Assembly (NCBI GenBank): GCA_946220775.1
Contig: CAMIFC010000007.1
Coordinates: 1-64,000 of the forward strand
Direction of reading: 5' to 3'
Source: an uncultured Corynebacterium sp.
Lineage (GTDB): Bacteria > Actinomycetota > Actinomycetes > Mycobacteriales > Mycobacteriaceae
Length of the DNA stretch: 64,000 bases
Position numbers and translations under genes: made by a program. How positions within the stretch are numbered: position 1 is the first letter of the stretch; each line of letters opens with the position of its first letter. A model generated the notes under the pieces. That model saw only the letters and a list, made by a program, of their open reading frames with translations. It searched no databases and was not told where the DNA came from. This document shows positions 1 through 8,900 of the stretch, one piece after another.

Positions 1-11
1 CTCCCAGCCCC

Positions 12-1109
12 CTAGATCCCAGCCAAGCCAGCCACCAGCGGCACCAACCCCACCAGCACGAATGCCGGTAGGAAGCACAGCGTCAGTGGTGCGGCCATCA
101 CGATGAGGATCTTCTCCGCACCGGCTTCCGCCTACCGCAACGCCGTGGTTCGCAGCCGCGATGCCTGGGCGGCAGCACCTTCCGCGAGCCTTGTGCCCGC
201 CGTTGCCTGCTGCCTCGCCTGACGTGCGATCGGCCCGTAATGCTTGTGGTCGATCAGTGGTTCCCACGCGTCACCACCAGCACCCAAAGCCAACATGGCG
301 GTGACTTCGTGGCAGGCAGTGGCGTCCGAAAAGATCTCGGGAGCGGGGACCACGGTGCAGGCAACCTGCCACGCCGAAGCGATCGGCAGGCCGGCCCGCA
401 GCGCGAGGGCAAAGAGCTCAATGTGGCGTGCGACCACGAGCTCTGGGGCGACGTTCACGCCGGGTGTTGGCCCGGCTCGCCGCCCCACCCCGCCGAGTAC
501 CCGCACTGTCAGGGCTTCGGTCCACAGGACTCCAGCGCATGCCAACATGCCTCCAACCAGCATTAACCCCATGCCGATGGCATTGCCGAATAGCAACTCC
601 ACCGGGCCGAGTCCGAGGGATTCACCCACTGCCAAAGCGCCGATGGGCAGAATCAGCAGCAGGATTTCCGTCATCCGGGCACCGGCCATGGCGGCGCTGG
701 TTTTCTCCTGCTGCGCCAGCTGGGCATCGCAGTCATCGACCACGCTGTCGGCGAGCGGGGCGAAACTCAGCCCGTGGCGATTGGATAATTCCCACAACTG
801 GCCAAACTCCGCGAGCTCGGCGTCCGCCACGTCACCCGGTTGGCCGCCCAACCGCACCTGCCGGGCCACCAGCGCGGCATTTTCCGGAGCTCCCCGGACC
901 CCGTCACTGGCATGAGCCACCGCGTCGACCACCCGTGCACCTGCGGCGACTTCCCGGGCACACGCATCCGCGAAATCGCGGTACGCGATCAGCTGGGCAA
1001 CCGCCCGGCGCGTTGCTTGAATCCACTGAGTCACCCGCACGCTGGTCAGCGCGAACATGACAACCAGCGCGATCACGGTGAGGCCACTCAGGAGGCGCCC
1101 ATCAAACAT
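12..1109 (-). pseudogene. TadB-TadC fused membrane protein, interrupted by an amber codon
   Basis: Inner-membrane platform of a Tad/Flp-type pilus secretion system. The first ~205 codons look like TadB: an N-terminal membrane segment, then paired hydrophobic segments at about residues 145-195. The frame then runs straight into a TadC-like part (HIELFALALRAGLPIA, then a second cytoplasmic stretch). It stops at a TAG (complement of 132-134), but the same frame continues for 39 more codons of recognisable TadC C-terminus (LTLCFLPAFVLVGLVPLVAG) to a TAG at 12-14. So a single in-frame nonsense codon separates the body from the last membrane segment. It overlaps the tadA end by 8 bp, as in an operon ssd-tadA-tadBC read on the minus strand. 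TadB and TadC are usually separate genes, so the fusion is also notable. The substitution-type lesion is seen directly; loss of function is inferred. Confidence 0.8.
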
Positions 1110-2260
1110 CGGTCAGCCCTCCCCACACGGGCTCCACGACAAGAGCAGAACCATCCGCATGCAACCGGGCAATCGCCGCGACCCGTCGCTGCCCGCCCAC
1201 TCGGGCTAGGTGCACCACATAGTCCACCCCATCAGCTGCCTGTTGCTGCACCGCATCGGCCGGCATGCCCGCCATCGCGCCCAGTGCTGTCAACCGTCCT
1301 GGCACCGCAGCCACGCTGTTGGCGTGCATCGTTCCCGCCGACCCGGCGTGCCCGGTGTTCAGTGCGACCAACAGATCCGCGATTTCTGCCCCGCGGATCT
1401 CCCCCACCACGATCCGGTCCGGACGCATCCGCAGTGCCTGCCGCAGCAGCACCTGCATGCCGATCGCCCCAGCCCCATCGGCATTGCCTGCCTTCGTCGT
1501 CAGCGCCACGACATTCGGATGATTGGGCAAAAGCTCCGGCGTGTCCTCCACCAGCAACGTGCGTTCGCATTCCGGTACTTCCCCCAGCAGCGCCGCGAGC
1601 AACGTGGTCTTTCCAGTACCTGTACCCCCGGTGATCAGCAGGTTCTTGCGCTCATGCACCAGCCGACGCAGTAACTCCTCGACCTGGCTGTTCATCATCC
1701 CACCGCGTGCCAGAGCCACCAGCCCCATCCCGTCGGCCCGCAGCGCACGCAGGCTAATACTTGCCCCGCCCCGCGCCGGAGGTGACAGCACCGCGTGCAT
1801 CCGCAACGCCGTCGCAGCAATTCCAGGTGGCAGTTCGTCAATGACATCGTCGGTGTAAGGCTTGGCGTCATCCAACCTGGCCCCACACGCAGACGCCAGC
1901 CGCAGCCCCGACCGTTCCACGCCCACGATCGACCCACACTGTGCCATCCGGATTGCCCAGCACGTCCGTCACAGCCGGGTCCATCAGCACGTCCGCCAGC
2001 GGCCCCAGCCCCGTCAGTTCCCGCTGGATCGTCGCCAATTGCTGCACCGTTTCCCCGATATTTATTCCGGACGCCACCCCGTTCACCGCCTCCATCGCCG
2101 CCAGGATCGAGGACTCGTCGATAGTTGTGACCCCGCCGCGAGCCAGCTCGCGGCGCACCGCAACCAGCAGCTCTTGACCGTGCAACGGTGCGGTATCGGC
2201 TCGCGGCCCCGGTGTCTTTTGGCCTCGCATTCGCGCGGCCAGTCCTGTCCCGATGCTCAT
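1102..2260 (-). pseudogene. tadA: TadA-type secretion ATPase, frameshifted
   Basis: Hexameric type II/IV secretion ATPase that would power Tad pilus assembly. The N-terminal ~115 codons (start 2260, overlapping the ssd stop as ATGA) carry LADVLMDPAVTDVLGNPDG and VWVDRGRG in one frame. From about 1930 the homologous sequence continues in another frame (ERSGLRLASACGARLDDAKPY), followed by Walker A GGTGTGKTT, the Asp box and Walker B region (DRIVVGEIRGAE) and the His box. Compared with family members, about a dozen residues also seem to be missing at the junction, so this looks like a small deletion plus frameshift rather than one miscalled base. The ATPase core itself reads cleanly. I infer an inactive gene unless the window sequence is wrong here. 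Confidence 0.8.
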
Positions 2261-3298
2261 CGCAGCCCCACCGCCGGTAGGTGCTGCAGTAGCTGGTGGG
2301 CGAATTCGTAGTCCGTCGCGCTCGGCTCCCCGGAAAACCCCTCGAGCGGTTCGCGAGCGATCCGCTCATCCCAGGCCCACTCGATCGACGGGTGGTCGCC
2401 AAGCAATTGGTACAACAGATTCGGATCCACCGACCGTAAGACTGCCACTACGGGTAACTCGGCGGCCTCACAGGCGTCGGCAGCTCGCATCAACGCCGGG
2501 GCACCGGCCACGCTGGCGCCACCGACCAGTATCAGCAGGTCAGGAACGATTGTGGGAAACAGCTGGGACCAATTGGCGTCCCAAGGAAGGCAACGACCAC
2601 AATCCACGACGATGGGAACGGTGCCTGCGCAGGTGCTGATCAGAGACGAAATTGTTGTGCTGACCTCGCCAAACGTCGACACCCCACTGTCGATGCGCCC
2701 CGCCGAACCGGTTTGGGAAACGACCTGCAGGTGAGCCCCACCCGGCGTGTGCAACCACCCAGAGCCCGGTGTCGAGGCGACGTTCCCATCAGACCTGTTG
2801 ATCCGCTGACCAGGCACTTGCTCCCACCCGTTCAGCAGGTCCAACCCCACCGAGTGCGAGTCCGCGTCCACGACCAGCACCTCGTCCGGATCCACGCTCT
2901 GAGCAAGCCGCCGCCAAATGAACCGCCAACGTGCTGGTACCAACGCCACCCTGGACCCCGCTGACCGCAACGAACGGCCGGTCATAGTGGCCGATCTGTT
3001 CCGCGATCGCTAGCGACTGCCCGGCGGTGATCTGTTCTGCCATGGCGTCATCGATCCGCTGCATATGTCTGGCCTCCCGGTCGGAGTACAGCATGGAGGC
3101 CGCCTCGCCTGGCACCGACTCCCGACCGGTGGCCGCGATGATCAGCCGCGCCTCCTCCGCCGCATCGAGATCCGGCACGTCCACCAATACGGGCGTAACC
3201 AGAAGTTCTCTGATGGTGGCCTTGTGATGCTCCCGCGCCCGAGGCCGCCGCCCCGTCGTCAGTATTCCCCTTGTGTTCAGCACAGATCCCCGTTTCAT
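2257..3298 (-). pseudogene. ssd: Ssd/CpaE-like septum-site or Tad-localisation ATPase, frameshifted
   Basis: MinD/ParA-superfamily protein that in actinobacteria precedes tadA (Rv3660c in M. tuberculosis, called septum-site determining). The 5' part from ATG 3298 (GGGGA 8 nt upstream) contains a deviant Walker A, SGVQGGVGTSTLAVHLA. The 3' part lies in a different frame and contains VDPDEVLVVDADSHSVGLD (switch/Walker B region), DCG and the C-terminal ATPase segments. The two frames cross near 2,905-2,925, at a GGCGGCGGC run, so the gene is split by a frameshift. It is first in the broken ssd-tadA-tadBC operon. All three units carry lesions, which argues for locus decay rather than isolated sequencing error. 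Confidence 0.75.
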
Positions 3299-3390
3299 CG
3301 CCGTGATTCCCCCGTTGCCGGTGTTCCCAACAACCCTGTGCGCTAACACTCACACACCCAGCATGCGATTACTAGAGAGTTAAGGCAGAC

Positions 3391-3399
3391 TGTGGACAA
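3391..3399 (-). promoter_or_regulatory. DnaA-box-like site 1 (TGTGGACAA)
   Basis: The minus strand reads TTGTCCACA, a match to the actinobacterial DnaA-box consensus. It lies in the ~255-bp divergent intergenic space between ssd and the HAD hydrolase gene, 61 bp from a second box in the same orientation. Binding is inferred, not shown. Confidence 0.5.
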
Positions 3400-3451
3400 C
3401 TGGCATTTTTGGGACGCCACCCGCTCACAGCGGTTCCTACGACCGCCAACC

Positions 3452-3460
3452 TGTGGATAA
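3452..3460 (-). promoter_or_regulatory. DnaA-box-like site 2 (TGTGGATAA)
   Basis: The minus strand reads TTATCCACA, the classical bacterial DnaA-box consensus. It has the same orientation as site 1 and shares its intergenic region. The rest of 3,299-3,553 holds one copy of the dispersed TGGCGTCC word (3412) and presumably the promoters for both flanking genes; I see nothing else in it. Confidence 0.5.
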
Positions 3461-3553
3461 CTCCACTTGTTCTCCTTGGAGGAAGCGACGTCTAACCAAA
3501 AACGCCGTGTGGCGATTGTTAAGTAAAGTGTCACTTGTAAACAAATGTGACTC

Positions 3554-4372
3554 GTGGGTTTGAGGATGAATCACGTAGCAGCCACCAAACAACCAGGCCG
3601 AGTACTCGCAGTATTCGACCTCGACAAGACCATCATCGATACCAGCGCATCGATGGCGTACCGCCGCCCCATGGCGGAACGAGGTCTGATCAGCACCACC
3701 GAGCTTCTTCGCATTGCGGCGTTGCTGGGCTCCTACATGTTCACCAGCCACACCGATGAGAACCTCGAAGCCACCAAAGAAGCCCTGACCAGTATGATCC
3801 GCAACCGCGATTCCGCGACACTGCGATCAATTGCGGAAGATGCCCTGCAAGAAGTCATCATCCCCTTCGTCTATACCGAAGCCCGCGACTTCATCGCTGA
3901 ACACCAAAAGCTCGGCCACGCCACGGCCATCATCACAGCATCGGCCAGCGTGCTGGTCGCCCCCATCGCGCGCGAACTCGGCGCCGACCACCTGATCGCC
4001 ACGGAACTCGAGGAAATCGACGGGAAGTTCACTGGCAACGTCCTGCATTTCAACAAGGGCCAGGCCAAGGTCGACAAACTCATGGATTTGGTGGACGCCA
4101 AGGGCTACGACCTCAAAGCCAGCTACGCCTACTCCGATTCCCACACCGACCTGCCAATGCTGGAAGCCGTTGGGCACCCCTACGCAGTGAACCCCGACCG
4201 TCAGCTGCGCAAAATCGCATTGTCCCGCGGCTGGCCAGTCGAGTTTTTCTCCCGGCCGGAACCGTTATTCGAACCGGGGAAGGTGCTGGCCGGGGCAGGC
4301 ACAATCGCGCTGCTCGGCGCAGTTGCCACCGGCCTCACCTTGTGGTGGAAAGGGCGCGAAGAAGGGGCATAG
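3554..4372 (+). CDS. HAD-superfamily subfamily IB phosphatase (SerB-like), membrane-anchored
   Basis: Predicted phosphomonoesterase of the haloacid dehalogenase family, homologous to the Rv3661 product that sits beside ssd in mycobacteria. Motif I is FDLDKTIID near the N-terminus, with the nucleophile and acid/base aspartates intact. Motif II is the ITASAS stretch. Motif III/IV is the Lys region and YSDSHTDLPML, which supplies the metal-binding aspartates. A hydrophobic C-terminal segment (AGTIALLGAVATGLTLWW) suggests tethering to the membrane. The 272-codon length is normal. The start is ambiguous: GTG at 3554 or ATG at 3566, neither with a strong ribosome binding site. The substrate is not known from sequence. 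Confidence 0.85.
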   Translation: MGLRMNHVAATKQPGRVLAVFDLDKTIIDTSASMAYRRPMAERGLISTTELLRIAALLGSYMFTSHTDENLEATKEALTSMIRNRDSATLRSIAEDALQEVIIPFVYTEARDFIAEHQKLGHATAIITASASVLVAPIARELGADHLIATELEEIDGKFTGNVLHFNKGQAKVDKLMDLVDAKGYDLKASYAYSDSHTDLPMLEAVGHPYAVNPDRQLRKIALSRGWPVEFFSRPEPLFEPGKVLAGAGTIALLGAVATGLTLWWKGREEGA

Positions 4373-4423
4373 GCCCGCCGCCCAACCCGCTCGGATCCCC
4401 AGCCGGCACTCACTCGCCACTGG

Positions 4424-5242
4424 CTACTTCGCATCCGCGATGGACTTGGCTTCCAGTGAGCCCTCAGCTAGCCCCTCCGCATGGAAGTTCAGCCACGCAG
4501 CAACCCCCTCGGCACTACCCTCAGCGAAGCCTGCGGCCTTCTCCCGATATTCATCGCGGTGCCGATTCCACCACACCTCGGGAACCCCAAGGCCACGCGG
4601 ATCCAACCCTCCCGCGATGGTTGCCAACCTGGAGCACGCCCTGGCTGTGACGCCATTGGCGTCCGCAAAAGGCTGCAGGGCAAGCAGATCGCCATGAATG
4701 ACGCCGGACAGCACCACGGAACTAACCTTCGTACCACCGGTGATGAGGCGACCGAGCAGCTGCAACCGCCCGTCCGTCGCGCGCTTGGGGCGGCCGGGAA
4801 CCAGGAACTCGGCATCATGGGCGGCCTTCGCGCGGAATGATTCGTCGGACATCTGCGGGCTGGCAACCGCATTGATCCGCGCCATGATCTGCAGCGGGGC
4901 ACGACGCCACGTCGTCTGAGTCTCTGTGATGCCATCCGGGGCTAACAACTCCGCGGCACGCAGCGCGCCCGCCAGAATCGGATCCTCGATCTGCCCATCC
5001 TCTGGCAACCGGGGTGTACCACCATCAATTTGCGCGGAGGCGCGAGCGCCGCGGAGAACCCCCTCCGAGCCAGTGACGTCCCAACCCCGCAGGTTGGCAG
5101 GGTGCCGGTGCACACGCGCAATATAATCGGAGGCCTTTTCGGCGGCTTCGCGAACTCCTGGCAACTCCAGCAGCGGAGCCAAGGGATCCGGGCGGGTCGC
5201 AGGGTTTTCAGTGGGTTTTCCAGCGTTATTGACAGCAGACAT
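4424..5242 (-). CDS. Fic-like fold protein with degenerate catalytic motif (Rv3662c family)
   Basis: Conserved actinobacterial protein, often annotated oxidoreductase or hypothetical. At about residues 190-205 it has QPFADANGVTAR, which aligns with the Fic signature HxFx(D/E)GNGxxxR but has Gln in place of the catalytic His. The helix before it (GVIHGDLLALQ) and the downstream ARACSRLATIAGGL also match the Fic fold. AMP transfer by the usual mechanism therefore looks unlikely, and another role is implied. I place the start at ATG 5242 (MSAVNN) rather than a longer upstream extension, because the extra 20 residues do not look conserved and GTGAAAG precedes 5242. Synteny with the HAD and holin-like neighbours supports the family call. 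Confidence 0.65.
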   Translation of the reverse strand: MSAVNNAGKPTENPATRPDPLAPLLELPGVREAAEKASDYIARVHRHPANLRGWDVTGSEGVLRGARASAQIDGGTPRLPEDGQIEDPILAGALRAAELLAPDGITETQTTWRRAPLQIMARINAVASPQMSDESFRAKAAHDAEFLVPGRPKRATDGRLQLLGRLITGGTKVSSVVLSGVIHGDLLALQPFADANGVTARACSRLATIAGGLDPRGLGVPEVWWNRHRDEYREKAAGFAEGSAEGVAAWLNFHAEGLAEGSLEAKSIADAK

Positions 5243-5376
5243 GTCTTTCACAATAAGCCAATGGTTATAGTTATGTCCTTGAAATTCACCCCAGACCCAC
5301 ATCGCAGGCAGACGTCTGGCAAACTAGTGGGAGTAAGATCTATGCGCAATAAACGGACATGTCAGGAGTATCGACC

Positions 5377-5889
5377 GTGAGCAACAAGAGCGAAGGCTTG
5401 TTTACCGATAGTGACAGCTTTAACCCACAGGTCAACGCGATTCCGCTATCTGACGTGGACACCCACCCAAAGGGTCAGGGCAGCATCGGTGACTTGGTGA
5501 AAGACGCCTCCGCGCAGTTTTCCACCCTCGTGCGTTCCGAGGTTGAGCTAGCGAAGACAGAGATCGCCACCTCGGCGAAGAAGGCCGGCATCGGCGCCGG
5601 ACTGTTCGGTGCTGCAGCCGTGATCTTGGCCTACAGCTCCTTCTTCCTGTTCTTCACGATCGCTGAAGCACTGGATAACTTCATGCCACGCTGGCTTGCC
5701 TTCCTGATTGTCTTCCTCTTCATGCTCGTGCTGGTTGGCCTGCTCGTCGCGATCGGTGTCAAGCAGGTCAGGGCCGTGAAGAAGCCAGAAAAGACCATCG
5801 AGTCTTTGGGCGACCTCAAGCAGCTCACCCCGGATAAGGAGCGCTACAACAAGGGTGTAAACTCCCGCGAACCAGGGATGTTTACCTAA
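5377..5889 (+). CDS. Putative actinobacterial holin-X/phage holin III-like membrane protein (Rv3669 family)
   Basis: Small inner-membrane protein with two strong hydrophobic segments (GAGLFGAAAVILAYSSFFLF and WLAFLIVFLFMLVLVGLLVA). They are preceded by an amphipathic stretch, LVRSEVELAKTEIATSAKKA, typical of the family. The start is set at GTG 5377 by AGGAG at 5364-5368, 8 nt upstream; the earlier in-frame ATG at 5359 lies before that site. The gene lies upstream of the EphE-like gene in the same direction, as in mycobacteria. The molecular role is unknown, and the holin name is historical. Confidence 0.75.
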   Translation: MSNKSEGLFTDSDSFNPQVNAIPLSDVDTHPKGQGSIGDLVKDASAQFSTLVRSEVELAKTEIATSAKKAGIGAGLFGAAAVILAYSSFFLFFTIAEALDNFMPRWLAFLIVFLFMLVLVGLLVAIGVKQVRAVKKPEKTIESLGDLKQLTPDKERYNKGVNSREPGMFT

Positions 5890-5941
5890 CCCCTGGGCTC
5901 TTGCCCAGAAGATCCCGCAATCTTCTACAACCGGTTGATCG

Positions 5942-6931
5942 TTGACGTTATCGCCAGATGATTCCACGCACACCCAAGGTCGAGGAACCGAGCTGAAACA
6001 CAGCTTCGTTCACTCCCGGGGTGTGCGTTTGCATGTCGCCACCCAAGGCCCAACGAAGCTTCCGGCAGAGGACGCCACACCGTCCGCGTCCCCGGCCGCG
6101 TCCGCGACGCCACGCCGCGCACCCCTACTCCTTTTCGTCCACGGCTTTGGTGGCGGATACTTCGACTTCGAGCCACTATTTGACCAGCTCGCCTCCCACC
6201 CTTGCCGACTCGCGGCGGTGGATCTTCGTGGCTATGGACGCTCCGATAAGACCCCTAGGGGCTACGACCTCACCACGGCGGCCAGCGATATTGCCGGCGT
6301 GATCCGCGGCCTTGGCTACGCGGACGCAACCGTCATCGGCCACGGCTACGGCGGAATGGTCGGGTGGACGCTCGCTGCTCACGAACCCGAGCGAGTCCGC
6401 CACCTTGTCACCCTGTCCTCCGCCCACCCCATCGAGCAGACACGGCACATCGTCACCCGGCCACTCACGCAGTGGAAACGGGCACGTAGCAGCCTATTTG
6501 CCCAACTCCCCCGCCTTCCGGAGCGTCAGCTGACCAGAGACAACGCAGCAGCCGCCGAAGCCCTATTCCGCCAAGGCGTGGCCCCTGGTTTCCGCGATAC
6601 CGACCCCTACCGGACATTCGCCGCTGCTCGGCGCGAGGCCATGCAGGTAGACAAGGTCGCGCACCTAGCCAGCGAGTACCGCCGCTGGTTGTTCCGCTCC
6701 CGGTTCCGCCCAGAAGGTCGGATCTTCGACCGTTCCTTCCCGAAGCGCACGGCAGCCCCGGTACTGGCGATTGATGGTTCGATGGATCCAGACTATTCCC
6801 CGGTGCTCACCAAACGCTCCGTCGCCCGGGGTGGCGAGGGCTCCCACGCGAAACTGATCTACGGCGTCGGCCACTATCCTCACATCGAGGATCCCGAGGT
6901 CGTCGCGGACCTCATCCGAACCGTTCTTTAG
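5942..6931 (+). CDS. EphE-like alpha/beta hydrolase lacking the usual nucleophile
   Basis: Alpha/beta-hydrolase fold protein in the epoxide-hydrolase-like branch, syntenic with Rv3670 (ephE). The oxyanion-loop motif is FVHGFGGGYFDF. The nucleophile elbow reads IGHGYGGMVG, where the Asp (epoxide hydrolase) or Ser (esterase) position is Gly. A late Asp (IDGSMDPD) and a late His (GVGHYPHIEDP) are in the positions expected of the acid and base. TTG 5942 is the only plausible early start; no convincing ribosome binding site precedes it. A Pro/Ala-rich insertion at about residues 38-58 may be a linker. The family call is secure, but catalysis is doubtful. Confidence 0.8.
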   Translation: MTLSPDDSTHTQGRGTELKHSFVHSRGVRLHVATQGPTKLPAEDATPSASPAASATPRRAPLLLFVHGFGGGYFDFEPLFDQLASHPCRLAAVDLRGYGRSDKTPRGYDLTTAASDIAGVIRGLGYADATVIGHGYGGMVGWTLAAHEPERVRHLVTLSSAHPIEQTRHIVTRPLTQWKRARSSLFAQLPRLPERQLTRDNAAAAEALFRQGVAPGFRDTDPYRTFAAARREAMQVDKVAHLASEYRRWLFRSRFRPEGRIFDRSFPKRTAAPVLAIDGSMDPDYSPVLTKRSVARGGEGSHAKLIYGVGHYPHIEDPEVVADLIRTVL

Positions 6932-8139
6932 GACGCCACGCAGCTCTGAGTCTCGACCGGGCTTTCCCATTGATCGAGATCGCCAAGGTGCTTGAACACC
7001 TCATCACGGGTGAGGGCATACCCCGTATCGGATTCGTTCATATCCGCGCCGAAGACCAACCCAAAAACCTCACCCTCAGTGCTGACCAATGGGCCACCAG
7101 AGTTGCCCTGGACAATGGTTCCACGCAGCGAGTACGCGTCACGCTCGATGCGCTGGTCTGCGTAAATATTCGGTCCACTAACGACGAATCGATCCCGGAC
7201 TCGAGTTGGCGACGCCTTGAAAGATCCGCCGAGGGGATAGCCCAGCGCAATGGCGTCATCCCCCTGCGCCGCCGGCTCGTCGGCCCACTTCAACGACGGC
7301 AACGTCAGCTCGCTGCGGGTGCGCAACAACGCGATGTCCTGCTGCGGGTTGTAGTACACCACGTCGGTGTCCATGTGCCCGTTCACCGTCGCAATATTGA
7401 CGGCGTTGGTGCCTGCGACAACATGTGCGTTCGTCATCACCAAATTCTTCGCGACGACAAAGCCGGTACCTTGCAGCATTCGGGAGCACTGCTCCGCCAA
7501 CCCACGAACCTTCACCACCGACGGCGCCACGGCAGCGACTTCCGGCAAATCCTTCAGCGTCGCATCCGGTGGCTGCACCTCACGCTGCTCCAGTCGGCTG
7601 AAGGGGTCGGTCACCGCCGGAATATCGCTGGCGTTGATCAAAGCACCAACCCGTGCGGGGATGTTGCGCACCCACTCCGGGGAGGACTGCCCAATCGCAG
7701 ACAGGATCGCCGATCCTCGAACCGCGCGGGCGAATTCGTTGTCCTGATTACTGACCACCGGGATGGCAATCAGCCACGTCACGATCAGGGTGGTGAACAC
7801 GGACGCAACCGCGCCGATACCCGAATCCACCCGATACGCGGTACGTGTACGGATCTTGTCTCGCAATCGTTGGCCGAGCCCCGACCCCACCGAATAGCCC
7901 ACGACCACCAGTAGAGCGATGGTGATCAGCGCAATGGCAAACCGAGTGCCTTGGGTGGAATCAGCGTACTTCTCTACGAGGTTCATCACCGGGCGTACGG
8001 AGTACAACCCCAGGTACCCACCAATGAGCACCCCAACCAGGCTCAGGATTGCCGCAAACCCGCCCTGGCGCAGCCCAGTAAAGAACGCACCTATTGCCAG
8101 CAGAATCAGCAGGAGGTCAATAATCATTGAACCGCTCAT
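6928..8139 (-). CDS. marP: MarP-like membrane-anchored periplasmic serine protease
   Basis: Homologue of Rv3671c, an acid- and oxidative-stress protease. The first ~160 residues form four hydrophobic segments of the CvpA/colicin-V-production type (LLILLAIGAFFTGLRQGGF and following). The rest is a chymotrypsin-like domain with catalytic His in TNAHVVAG, Asp in QQDIALLR and Ser in GNSGGPLV. Two Cys, near residue 212 (EQCSRML) and at the C-terminus (TQSCVAS), could form the redox disulphide known for MarP. Its start overlaps the Nudix stop by 4 bp (ATGA), so nth-tlpA-nudix-marP form a tight operon. It is convergent with the EphE-like gene, overlapping 4 bp. Confidence 0.9.
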   Translation of the reverse strand: MSGSMIIDLLLILLAIGAFFTGLRQGGFAAILSLVGVLIGGYLGLYSVRPVMNLVEKYADSTQGTRFAIALITIALLVVVGYSVGSGLGQRLRDKIRTRTAYRVDSGIGAVASVFTTLIVTWLIAIPVVSNQDNEFARAVRGSAILSAIGQSSPEWVRNIPARVGALINASDIPAVTDPFSRLEQREVQPPDATLKDLPEVAAVAPSVVKVRGLAEQCSRMLQGTGFVVAKNLVMTNAHVVAGTNAVNIATVNGHMDTDVVYYNPQQDIALLRTRSELTLPSLKWADEPAAQGDDAIALGYPLGGSFKASPTRVRDRFVVSGPNIYADQRIERDAYSLRGTIVQGNSGGPLVSTEGEVFGLVFGADMNESDTGYALTRDEVFKHLGDLDQWESPVETQSCVAS

Positions 8140-8900
8140 CGAACCTCCCCGTTCTTCGAGTTTTCCAGCACTTCAAAAAGATCTCGGTGGGGCGTGGCCG
8201 ACCACGGCTGTTCCCACCCGGCGACGCGAAGCAACGCGGACAGCACTCCAGCGGTGAACCCCCACAGCACCATTCCGGACACGTCAAAAGCCGGTCCAGT
8301 CCAGTTCAAAAAGCCAACACCATATCGCCGTGTCGGGTCCAAGAGTTCATTGATCGGCACAGGTGCAACCCAATCGTTTTCTTCCGTCGCTGGGTAAATA
8401 CGGTGCGGGTCATACCAATAGGCAAGCACCGGAACCACCGCGAAATTCGTTCGCTCAATATACACCGGGTCCAGCACCGCAAGAATTTTCAGGCTTCCTG
8501 GGTCCAGCCCGGTTTCTTCTTGTGCTTCGCGGACAGCAGTGTTCACCGGGGTGGCGTCCTGACTTTCCCAGGCGCCACCAGGAAACGCGATCTGACCAGC
8601 ATGCGTGCGCATCTGCGGGTGCCGGTGGGTCAGGATCACCGCAGCATCGTCGGGGACGGGTTGGTCATCGGTCGGAACGAAGTCGGGGTCGCCGGACAAC
8701 GCGATCAGCACCGCGGAGTAGCGTGGCGCGGCACCTTCCGGGTCAGCCTCTGGCACGTGGCGAGAAGGGTCGTTGAGTGCGGCGTGGATCGATCCGCCGC
8801 GGGCGAGCGTCACCAAGTCAGCGAGCCACGCAGGGACGCCATTCGGTAGCTCCGGCTGCTCACCAATCGCGGCGTACCACTGCTCGAAGCTGTAGCTCAC
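8136..8900 (-). CDS. Nudix hydrolase (CoA pyrophosphatase-like)
   Basis: Member of the Rv3672c family. The Nudix box GX5EX7REUXEEXGU is present as GGAWESQDATPVNTAVREAQ followed by EETGL, with all catalytic glutamates. It is 254 residues long. The likely activity is hydrolysis of a nucleoside-diphosphate derivative such as CoA; this assignment is by family only. The GTG start at 8900 overlaps the upstream TlpA stop as GTGA, giving translational coupling. The gene is placed between a thioredoxin-like protein and MarP, as in mycobacteria. Confidence 0.87.
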   Translation of the reverse strand: MSYSFEQWYAAIGEQPELPNGVPAWLADLVTLARGGSIHAALNDPSRHVPEADPEGAAPRYSAVLIALSGDPDFVPTDDQPVPDDAAVILTHRHPQMRTHAGQIAFPGGAWESQDATPVNTAVREAQEETGLDPGSLKILAVLDPVYIERTNFAVVPVLAYWYDPHRIYPATEENDWVAPVPINELLDPTRRYGVGFLNWTGPAFDVSGMVLWGFTAGVLSALLRVAGWEQPWSATPHRDLFEVLENSKNGEVR

